Both the position numbers and the translations under genes were made by a program. A stretch of 12,262 nt of DNA from Chloroflexota bacterium (GTDB taxonomy: Bacteria > Chloroflexota > Dormibacteria > CF-121), in contig VBIS01000122.1 in NCBI GenBank assembly GCA_005880605.1, forward strand, positions 1 through 12,262. The letters are read 5' to 3'. Positions 7,025-12,262 of this stretch are shown one piece after another; the stretch's first letter is position 1, and each line of letters begins with the position of its first letter. The notes beneath the pieces were generated by a model, which did not search any database, had not been told where the DNA came from, and saw only the letters and a program-made list of their open reading frames with translations.

Positions 7025-8203
7025 GTGGAGGACGTCGTGCTGGTGGCGGCCGCCCGCACCCCGTTCGGCAAGCTGGGCGGCGGCCTCTCCACGCTAGCAG
7101 CACCCGACCTGGGGGCGGTCGTGATCAAGGAGGTGCTTGCCCGCGCCCAGGTGGACGGTGCCGACGTCGACCAGGTCATCATGGGCACCGTGATCACGGC
7201 GGGCATGGGCCAGATTCCCGCCCGGCAGGCCGCGATCAAAGCCGGGTTGCCGACCAGCATTCCGGCGCTCAGCGTCAACAAGGTTTGCGCTTCCTCGCTC
7301 AAAGCCGTCAACCTGGCGGCCCTCCTGATCCGAAACGGCGATGCAGAGGTGGTGGTCGCCGGTGGGATGGAGAACATGAGCCAGGCGCCGTACCTGCTCG
7401 ATAAGGCCCGGTTCGGCTATCGGTTGGGGGATGCGGTGCTGGTCGACAGCATGGTGCGTGACGGGCTGATCGATCCGGCCAACGGGTGCCACATGGCAGT
7501 CGAAGGCAGCAACGTCGCGAAGGAGTTCGAAGTCTCACGCGAGCGGCAGGACGAGTATGCGTACGGCAGCCAGCAACGCTATGCCGCGGCCCTGAAGGCC
7601 GGCCACTTCCAGGATGAACTCGTCCCGGTCGCGGTGCCCAACCCCAAGGGGACGGCAACGGTCTCGGCCGATGAGCAGCCACGGCCCGAGACCACCATCG
7701 AGGGACTGGCCCGGCTGAAGCCGGTCTTCCAGGCGGGTGGCACCGTCACCGCCGGGAATGCGCCTGGCGTCAACGACGGCGCTGCCGCCATCCTGCTGAT
7801 GAGTGGAGCGGAGGCCAAACGGCGCGGCCTCCCGGTGCTGGCAGAGTGGCTGGCCTATGGCGAGTCGGCGGCCGACACGCCCTACCTGGCGACCGTGCCG
7901 GCGACATCGACGCAGGCCGCGTTGAAGAAGCTCGGGCTTCGCGTCGACGACATCAACCTGTTCGAGATCAACGAGGCCTTCGCCGCGGTCGCCTGCACCG
8001 CCATGGACCTCCTCGGCCTGGACGAGGAGCGGGTCAATGTCGATGGCGGCGCGCTCGCGGTCGGGCATCCAATCGGCGCTTCTGGTGCCCGCATCTTGAT
8101 GCACCTCGCCTATGCGCTCCGCAAGCGTGGCGGCGGCTACGGCGCGGCCGCCATCTGCTCCGGGATGGCGCAGGGCGAGGCCACCATCATCCGCGCAACC
8201 TAA
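7025..8203 (+). CDS. Acetyl-CoA acetyltransferase / 3-ketoacyl-CoA thiolase
   Basis: A degradative or biosynthetic thiolase of 392 residues, acting on acetoacetyl-CoA or short 3-ketoacyl-CoA. The start VAAARTPFGKLGG is typical of the family. The acyl-accepting nucleophile is Cys88 in NKVCASSLKAV. The general acid-base residues are His348 in GHPIGASGAR and Cys378 in CSGMAQGEA; these positions match the Zoogloea enzyme almost exactly. NEAFA, another active-site block, is present. The length is normal. The GTG at 7025 is the first start in frame and has no ribosome binding site, which fits a leaderless message. It is the first gene of a tight plus-strand operon: its TAA overlaps the next ATG by one base (TAATG). 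In context it would cleave acetoacetyl-CoA from butyryl-CoA oxidation, and could also use acetoacetyl-CoA formed from leucine-derived acetoacetate. Chain-length preference is unknown. Confidence 0.95.
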   Translation: MEDVVLVAAARTPFGKLGGGLSTLAAPDLGAVVIKEVLARAQVDGADVDQVIMGTVITAGMGQIPARQAAIKAGLPTSIPALSVNKVCASSLKAVNLAALLIRNGDAEVVVAGGMENMSQAPYLLDKARFGYRLGDAVLVDSMVRDGLIDPANGCHMAVEGSNVAKEFEVSRERQDEYAYGSQQRYAAALKAGHFQDELVPVAVPNPKGTATVSADEQPRPETTIEGLARLKPVFQAGGTVTAGNAPGVNDGAAAILLMSGAEAKRRGLPVLAEWLAYGESAADTPYLATVPATSTQAALKKLGLRVDDINLFEINEAFAAVACTAMDLLGLDEERVNVDGGALAVGHPIGASGARILMHLAYALRKRGGGYGAAAICSGMAQGEATIIRAT

Positions 8204-9345
8204 TGGATCTCTCGCTCAGTCCGGAACAGCAGGAGATCCGCAAACTCGTTCGAGATTTCGCCGGGCGCGAGGTCAAGCCCCGCGCCGACGCCATCGATCA
8301 CAGCGGCGAGTTCCCGCGTGACCTGGTTAAGAAGGCCGCCGAGCTGGGCCTGCTCGGCATCCTGGTGCCGGATGCGTACCAGGGAGCGGGGCTCGATCAT
8401 CTCTCGTTTGCCATCTTCGTGGAGGAGGTTGCTCACTACAGCGCCAGTACCGCCGGCATTCTTGATGTGCATGGCTCGGTCGGCACCGAACCCATCGTGC
8501 TCTTCGGCACCGAGGACCAGAAACGCCGCTGGCTGCCCGACCTGGCCCGGGGGGAAAAGCTGGCCGCCTTCGCGCTGACCGAACCCGAGGCCGGCTCTGA
8601 CGCCGCGCACCTGAAGACCACGGCGAGTCGGAACGGCCATGGCTACCTCCTGAACGGCAGCAAGATCTTCATCACCAACGCCGGCGAGGCGGGCCTCTAC
8701 ATCGTGATGGCCTCGACCCGGCCGGGGTCGGGCGCGGAGGGCATCACGGCGTTCCTCGTGGGCGGCGACAACCCCGGCTTGAAGGTCGGGCCAAAGTTCA
8801 AGAAGATGGGCCTGAACGGCTCGGCGATCGCGGAGGTCCACCTGGACAATTGCGCCGTCGACGAGGCCGACCGGCTGGGTGATGAGGGCCAGGGCTTCCG
8901 CATCGCCATGCGCGCCCTCGACAGCGGGCGGATCGGAATCAGCGCCCAGGCGGTCGGGCTGGCGCAGGGGGCGCTCGACGACGCGGTCGCGTACGCGAAG
9001 GAACGCAAGCAGTTTGGGAAGCCGATCGCCGAGCTGCAAACGATCCAGAACAAGATCGCCGATATGGCGGTCAAGACCCGGGCGGCCCGCTGGATGACGT
9101 GGAAGGCGGCCGCGCTCTGCGACGCCGGCCGGCCCTTCACCAAAGAAGCCTCGATGGCGAAACTTTTCAGCACCGACGCCGCGATGGAGATCACGCTCGA
9201 TGCCCTGCAGGTCTTCGGCGGCTATGGCTACCTCGAGGAATATCCAATGGCGCGGCGCGTCCGCGACGCCAAGGCCTGCCAGATCTACGAGGGGACCAAC
9301 CAGGTCCAGCGCGTCGTTATCGCCCGCGAGTTGGTGCGCAGCTGA
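8203..9345 (+). CDS. Acyl-CoA dehydrogenase, short-chain type (first of a tandem pair)
   Basis: An FAD-dependent acyl-CoA dehydrogenase of 380 residues that makes the trans-2 double bond in an acyl-CoA and passes electrons to ETF. The order is standard: helical N-domain, then the FAD-contact motif FALTEPEAGSDA (123-134), the beta-domain with NGSKIFITNAG, and the C-terminal helical domain with RKQFGKPI, FGGYGY and QIYEGTNQVQR. The catalytic base is Glu363 in YEGT, the position used by short- and medium-chain enzymes. The alternative base position of isovaleryl- and long-chain enzymes lies in a SGRIG context without Glu, so isovaleryl-CoA is unlikely to be the substrate. The open frame extends upstream to 7846, but the ATG at 8203 is the start by homology; it overlaps the thiolase stop by one base. 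No clear ribosome binding site is seen, so translation is probably by re-initiation. Butyryl-CoA or a branched short acyl-CoA is plausible. Confidence 0.93.
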   Translation: MDLSLSPEQQEIRKLVRDFAGREVKPRADAIDHSGEFPRDLVKKAAELGLLGILVPDAYQGAGLDHLSFAIFVEEVAHYSASTAGILDVHGSVGTEPIVLFGTEDQKRRWLPDLARGEKLAAFALTEPEAGSDAAHLKTTASRNGHGYLLNGSKIFITNAGEAGLYIVMASTRPGSGAEGITAFLVGGDNPGLKVGPKFKKMGLNGSAIAEVHLDNCAVDEADRLGDEGQGFRIAMRALDSGRIGISAQAVGLAQGALDDAVAYAKERKQFGKPIAELQTIQNKIADMAVKTRAARWMTWKAAALCDAGRPFTKEASMAKLFSTDAAMEITLDALQVFGGYGYLEEYPMARRVRDAKACQIYEGTNQVQRVVIARELVRS

Positions 9346-10499
9346 TGGACTTCGGCCTCACCGAGGAGCAGCAACAAATCCGCGAGATGGTGCACGACCT
9401 CTGCCTGGAGCGGGTCGACCCGCGTGCGGCCGAAATCGATGAATCCGGCGAATTCCCATGGGACATCAAGGAGCTGTTCGCCAAGCACGACATCCTCGCA
9501 ATCCCGTTCACGCCCGATTATGGCGGGGTGAGTGGCCGGGCGCTGACGCTGCTGGTTGCGATCGAGGAGATCAGTAAGTTTTGTGTCACCTCGTCGCTGA
9601 TCCTGAGTGTGCAGTCCCTGGGCAGCCTGCCGATCTGGCTGGCCGGCACCGATGATCAGAAGCGCAAGTACCTGCCGCCGCTGGCTCGCGGCGAGCAGCT
9701 GGCGGCCTTCGCGCTGACGGAATCGGGCTCCGGATCGGACGCCGGCGGCATGCGGACCCGGGTGATCAAGCGCGGCGACACCTACGTCATGAACGGTTCC
9801 AAGACGTTCATCACCGGCGGCAGCGTGGCGGACACGATCGTGGTGTTCGCGCGCACCGATCAGGACGGCGATACGCCTGCGCGCGATATCTCGGCCTTCA
9901 TCGTGGAAAAAGCGATGCCGGGTTTCAAGGTGGGCAAGCTGGAGAAAAAAATGGGGATCCGAGGATCACCAACCGCCCAGCTCTTCTTCGAAGACGTGAA
10001 GATCCCGTCGGCGAACCGGCTCGGCAAGGAGGGTGAGGGGTTCAAGCTCGCGATGCAGGTGCTCGACCATTCCCGGCCGGGGATCGCCGCGCAGGCGCTC
10101 GGCATTGCGGAGGGTGCGTTCGAGCTGGCCCGGCGCTACGCCGGCGAGCGGCGGCAGTTCGGCAAGCCGATCATGGAGTTCCAGGGCATCCAGTTCATGC
10201 TGGCCGACATGGCGACGCAGATCGAGGCCGCCCGCGTCTTGACCTATGCCGCGGGCGATGCGCTTGATCGCGACCAGCCCGCCGTCACCGCCGGCTCCTC
10301 GATGGCCAAACTCTTTGCCTCGGACACCGCGATGCGGGTGACCACCGATGCGGTGCAGATCCTCGGCGGCTATGGATACCTTCGCGATTTCCCGGCCGAG
10401 CGGATGATGCGGGATGCCAAGATCACCCAGATTTATGAGGGGACCAACGAAATCCAACGATTGGTGATTGCCCGCGAGGTGCTAAAGGAGAAGGCGTGA
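9345..10499 (+). CDS. Acyl-CoA dehydrogenase, short-chain type (second of a tandem pair)
   Basis: A second FAD-dependent acyl-CoA dehydrogenase, 384 residues, clearly related to its upstream neighbour but far from identical. It has FALTESGSGSDAGG at the flavin site, NGSKTFITGG, RRQFGKPI, LGGYGYLRDFPAERMMRDAK and the catalytic Glu365 in QIYEGTNEIQR. Like its partner it lacks a Glu at the isovaleryl-CoA dehydrogenase position (DHSRPGIAAQ). The frame is open back to 9099, but homology and the TGATG overlap place the start at ATG 9345. Two diverged short-chain dehydrogenases in one operon suggest two different acyl chains, or that the pair widens the substrate range; the sequence does not say which. 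Electrons would go to an ETF pair encoded elsewhere. The TGA stop overlaps the GTG start of the next gene by four bases (GTGA). Confidence 0.93.
   Translation: MDFGLTEEQQQIREMVHDLCLERVDPRAAEIDESGEFPWDIKELFAKHDILAIPFTPDYGGVSGRALTLLVAIEEISKFCVTSSLILSVQSLGSLPIWLAGTDDQKRKYLPPLARGEQLAAFALTESGSGSDAGGMRTRVIKRGDTYVMNGSKTFITGGSVADTIVVFARTDQDGDTPARDISAFIVEKAMPGFKVGKLEKKMGIRGSPTAQLFFEDVKIPSANRLGKEGEGFKLAMQVLDHSRPGIAAQALGIAEGAFELARRYAGERRQFGKPIMEFQGIQFMLADMATQIEAARVLTYAAGDALDRDQPAVTAGSSMAKLFASDTAMRVTTDAVQILGGYGYLRDFPAERMMRDAKITQIYEGTNEIQRLVIAREVLKEKA
10484..10490 (+). promoter_or_regulatory. Ribosome binding site of the 3-hydroxyacyl-CoA dehydrogenase gene
   Basis: AAAGGAG sits five bases before GTG 10496, inside the end of the preceding gene. 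It is the clearest Shine-Dalgarno sequence in this operon and fixes the GTG start. Confidence 0.7.
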
Positions 10500-11371
10500 C
10501 GATCAAACAGCTGTACGTTGCCGGTGCCGGTCTGATGGGGGCGGGCATTGCCCAAACAGCCATCACCTGTGGTTTCGACGTGACGTTGCGAGAGGTCGAC
10601 GACAAGCTTCTCAACCGCGGCATCGACAACATCAAGAAGCGGCTCGACAGCCTGGTGCAGAAAGGCAAGCTCGACGCGGCCCAGCGCGACGCCGCGCTCA
10701 ACCGCCTGCATCCGACGACGTCACTCGAGGCGGCCGGCCGCGCCGACTTCGTGATCGAGGCTATCACTGAGAACTTCGAGGCAAAGCAGGACTTGTTCAA
10801 GCGGCTCGATGGCGTCTGCAAGCCAGAGGCGATTCTCGCCAGCAACACCTCGTCGATTCCGATCACCCGCATGGCAGCCACCACCAAGCGGCCCGACCGC
10901 TTTATCGGGATGCACTTTTTCAATCCGGTGCCGGTGATGCCGCTAGTGGAGCTGACGCGCGGACGTGAGACGTCGGAGGCAACGCTGGCGACGACCCTCG
11001 ATCTCTCGCGGTCGCTCAATAAGACGCCCATCACCTCGCTGGACTATCCGGGCTTCATCGTCAACCGCATGTTGGTGCCCTTCATCAACGAGGCGATCCG
11101 GGCGCTGACGGAGGGGCTCGGAACCCGTGATGACATCGACCAGGGCGCCAGGCTCGGCCTGCATCATCCGATGGGCCCGCTCGAGCTGGCCGACTTCGTC
11201 GGCCTCGACACCCACCTCTACATCTGCGGCGTCCTGTACGAAGGGTTGCACGATCCGAGATTCGCCGCGCCGCCGCTGCTGCGGCAGCTGGTCGACGCCG
11301 GCCACTTCGGGCGCAAGACCGGTCGCGGCTTCTATCGCTACGGCCCGGACGGGAACCGCCTGGCCGATTAG
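10496..11371 (+). CDS. 3-hydroxybutyryl-CoA / 3-hydroxyacyl-CoA dehydrogenase
   Basis: An NAD-dependent (S)-3-hydroxyacyl-CoA dehydrogenase of 291 residues that interconverts 3-hydroxybutyryl-CoA and acetoacetyl-CoA. The N-terminal Rossmann fold has AGAGLMGAGIAQ (9-20), and Glu33 at the end of the second strand suggests NAD over NADP. ASNTSS (115-120) contains the conserved substrate Ser. The catalytic dyad is His140 in MHFFNPVPVM with Glu152 in PLVELT. GFIVNR and the C-terminal HHPMGPLELADFVGLD and GRKTGRGFYRY blocks complete the dimer/substrate domain. The length matches stand-alone Hbd/PaaH-type enzymes, with no fused hydratase domain. It is the last gene of the thiolase operon and hands its product to that thiolase. 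Its final Asp codon and TAG stop are part of the first copy of a 33 bp tandem repeat. Confidence 0.95.
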   Translation: MTIKQLYVAGAGLMGAGIAQTAITCGFDVTLREVDDKLLNRGIDNIKKRLDSLVQKGKLDAAQRDAALNRLHPTTSLEAAGRADFVIEAITENFEAKQDLFKRLDGVCKPEAILASNTSSIPITRMAATTKRPDRFIGMHFFNPVPVMPLVELTRGRETSEATLATTLDLSRSLNKTPITSLDYPGFIVNRMLVPFINEAIRALTEGLGTRDDIDQGARLGLHHPMGPLELADFVGLDTHLYICGVLYEGLHDPRFAAPPLLRQLVDAGHFGRKTGRGFYRYGPDGNRLAD

Positions 11372-11464
11372 CCGCCTCCGGTGTGGAAAAGGCGGCGTGA
11401 TTAGCCGCCTCCGGTGTGGAAAAGGCGGCGTGATTAGCCGCCTCCGGTGTGGAAAAGGCGGCGT
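11366..11464. repeat. Perfect 33 bp x 3 tandem repeat
   Basis: Three identical 33 bp units lie head to tail at 11366-11398, 11399-11431 and 11432-11464, each starting GATTAGCCGCCTCC and ending AGGCGGCGT. The first unit includes the last Asp codon and TAG stop of the dehydrogenase gene. The third ends one base before the stop codon of the convergent gene. The repeat therefore makes up the whole gap between two convergent genes. Perfect identity points to a recent tandem duplication. There are no spacers, so it is not a CRISPR array. Confidence 0.97.
11371..11462. terminator. Three tandem hairpins, probable bidirectional terminator
   Basis: Each repeat unit holds GCCGCCT and AGGCGGC as a perfect 7 bp stem (11371-11377 with 11390-11396, and the same in the next two units). 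The 12-base loop can pair further, CC with GG. Neither strand shows a run of T after the stem, so it is not a classic rho-independent terminator. Strong GC hairpins between convergent genes in high-GC bacteria often serve as terminators or 3'-end barriers. The function is inferred from structure and position. Confidence 0.5.
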
Positions 11465-11465
11465 G

Positions 11466-12014
11466 TTAATTACACAGACCCGCGATCAGCGTCTTGGTGC
11501 GGCGCATGTACGTTTCAACGCCGCCGGCCGACGAGTGAAACTCCGCGATGTCGGGCGCGACCACGATCATGTATCCGACGTCCTCTGGCTGAGCAAACCC
11601 CGGCGGGGGGTTAGCGAGCTTGTTTCGCTGCCCCGGGTCCGCCGCATCCCAGAAGCTGCCGTCGAAGTCTGGTCCCGTCGGGTAATCGAGGCCGCACCGG
11701 GTCAGCAAGACGAAGCGGTACTTGAGGCCCGGCGTCACCCGGCTGGACACCGGGAAGAAGAGGAAACGATGACCCGGACCGAGGACCGGGATCCGGGTCA
11801 TCGTCCCTGTGCTCAGAGGCAGGGGCTCGATCTTGCCGAACGGTCCGGCGGGGTTGCGGACGAACAGGACGCTGGCGATCACCAGCAGCACGACGGCGAC
11901 ACCGGCCACGCCGGCTTTGGCCTGGGCGGGCATCCTCCACAGCAGCGCCGGCACCCGGCGCAACCGCCAGAGGTGGGAAGCCAGGCTGAGCCCGACCAGG
12001 CGCCAACGGTCCAT
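11466..12014 (-). CDS. Hypothetical membrane-anchored protein
   Basis: I do not recognise this protein. It has 182 residues. The first 33 are strongly basic with several Trp and Leu (RWRL, HLWRLRR, LLWRM). One hydrophobic segment follows, about residues 34-52 (AGVAGVAVVLLVIASVLFV). The remaining 130 or so residues look like a small soluble domain with beta-type stretches (HRFLFFPVSS, LKYRFVLLTRCGLDYPTG, VGYMIVVAPDIAEF). By the positive-inside rule the N-terminus is cytoplasmic and the domain is outside. It has two Cys residues (107 and the penultimate 181) that could pair. The ATG at 12014 is the first start after an upstream in-frame stop; its ribosome binding site is weak. It converges on the beta-oxidation operon, with only the tandem repeat between them, and is 42 bp downstream of another small minus-strand membrane gene. 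There is no evidence that it belongs to the metabolic pathways. Confidence 0.65.
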   Translation of the reverse strand: MDRWRLVGLSLASHLWRLRRVPALLWRMPAQAKAGVAGVAVVLLVIASVLFVRNPAGPFGKIEPLPLSTGTMTRIPVLGPGHRFLFFPVSSRVTPGLKYRFVLLTRCGLDYPTGPDFDGSFWDAADPGQRNKLANPPPGFAQPEDVGYMIVVAPDIAEFHSSAGGVETYMRRTKTLIAGLCN

Positions 12015-12056
12015 GCCTGAATGACGGGAACGGGCGGTCGTTTCCTGTCGAGCTGG

Positions 12057-12260
12057 TCAGCCGCGGGCGGGCCGGGCGGCCGGAGCGGGCGGCGCGGACT
12101 TCGCCCGCCGGCGCCGCACCAGGGCGACGGCGAACAACGCGAGGGCAACCAGGAAGGACGCCGCCGCCAGGATGGTGGCCGACACCCCAAGCACGGCCCA
12201 GATCACACCGCTGCTGGAAGCTACTTCGGTCAGGGTGGTGCCGCCCCTTAGGAGGTGCAT
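12057..12260 (-). CDS. Small single-pass membrane protein, possibly cut by the window edge
   Basis: A 67-residue frame with one long hydrophobic segment (about residues 19-48, VIWAVLGVSATILAAASFLV and onward), then RRRR and an Ala/Pro-rich tail that ends at the stop codon. Topology by the positive-inside rule puts the tail in the cytoplasm. The function is unknown. The ATG lies two bases from the window edge, so the frame may continue outside and this may be only a C-terminal part. An internal GTG near the start of the membrane segment is another possible start. It may form a two-gene minus-strand unit with the hypothetical protein downstream. Confidence 0.45.
   Translation of the reverse strand: MHLLRGGTTLTEVASSSGVIWAVLGVSATILAAASFLVALALFAVALVRRRRAKSAPPAPAARPARG
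12250..12256 (+). promoter_or_regulatory. Strong plus-strand Shine-Dalgarno sequence at the right edge
   Basis: AGGAGGT, within TTAGGAGGTG (12248-12257), is an almost ideal match to the 16S rRNA 3' end. It would fit a plus-strand gene starting just past the window edge, divergent from the small minus-strand frame. The start codon is not visible, so this may be chance. Confidence 0.3.
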
Positions 12261-12262
12261 CG

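Noticed and set aside
6987..7103. Longer N-terminus for the hydratase
   Set aside because: It would run into the thiolase gene and adds an Arg/Pro-rich segment with no family similarity; a ribosome binding site supports GTG 6986.
7846..8202. Upstream extension of the first acyl-CoA dehydrogenase
   Set aside because: The frame is open by chance inside the thiolase gene; homology begins at ATG 8203.
9099..9344. Upstream extension of the second acyl-CoA dehydrogenase
   Set aside because: Overlaps conserved C-terminal sequence of the preceding dehydrogenase in another frame; homology begins at ATG 9345.
11366..11464. CRISPR array
   Set aside because: Units are directly adjacent with no spacers and no cas genes nearby.
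11127..12020. Plus-strand open frame of 297 codons with an 11-residue motif repeated three times
   Set aside because: It is the out-of-frame reading of the dehydrogenase 3' end, the 33 bp repeat and the complement of the hypothetical gene; it has no coherent protein character.

Overview
This window is GC-rich, gene-dense bacterial chromosome with no rRNA, tRNA, CRISPR array or insertion sequence that I can recognise. It carries eleven protein-coding loci; one of these is broken and one may be cut by the right edge. The lineage cannot be fixed from the sequence alone. The C5 haem pathway genes (hemA-hemL) argue against an alphaproteobacterium. High GC, frequent GTG starts, one-base gene overlaps and a probably leaderless transcript would suit a Chloroflexota/Dormibacterota-type or actinobacterial-type soil organism; this is a weak inference.

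Layout, left to right. A plus-strand MFS exporter (30-1265) runs tail-to-tail into hemL, and the two coding regions overlap by 35 bp. A minus-strand block then extends from 6986 down to 1231. In transcription order it holds a LiuC-like enoyl-CoA hydratase, an HMG-CoA lyase, an MCC-like acyl-CoA carboxylase carboxyltransferase, hemA (glutamyl-tRNA reductase) and hemL (glutamate-1-semialdehyde aminomutase). The first three overlap by ATGA and look like a leucine/isovalerate degradation operon. HemA and hemL follow after a 58 bp gap. From a roughly 38 bp divergent control region (6987-7024) a plus-strand operon runs right: thiolase, two acyl-CoA dehydrogenases and 3-hydroxyacyl-CoA dehydrogenase, each joined to the next by a 1-4 bp overlap. 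Its last gene ends inside a perfect 33 bp x 3 tandem repeat made of hairpins. Beyond it are two small minus-strand membrane proteins.

How the genes fit together. The right-hand operon supplies three of the four steps of short-chain (butyryl-CoA type) beta-oxidation; the divergent hydratase could supply the fourth. The left-hand set would take 3-methylcrotonyl-CoA through methylglutaconyl-CoA and HMG-CoA to acetoacetate plus acetyl-CoA. Both routes meet at acetyl-CoA/acetoacetyl-CoA. The biotin carboxylase/carrier subunit and an obvious isovaleryl-CoA dehydrogenase are not in the window.

I found no new multi-gene system. The points most worth a second look are: the HMG-CoA lyase, which has lost about 98 bp and its reading frame and also has Ser where the family has a catalytic Cys; hemL, whose conserved N-terminus begins about 100 residues before any ATG/GTG/TTG and seems to need an ATC start; the triplicated hairpin between two convergent genes; and the leaderless divergent promoter.
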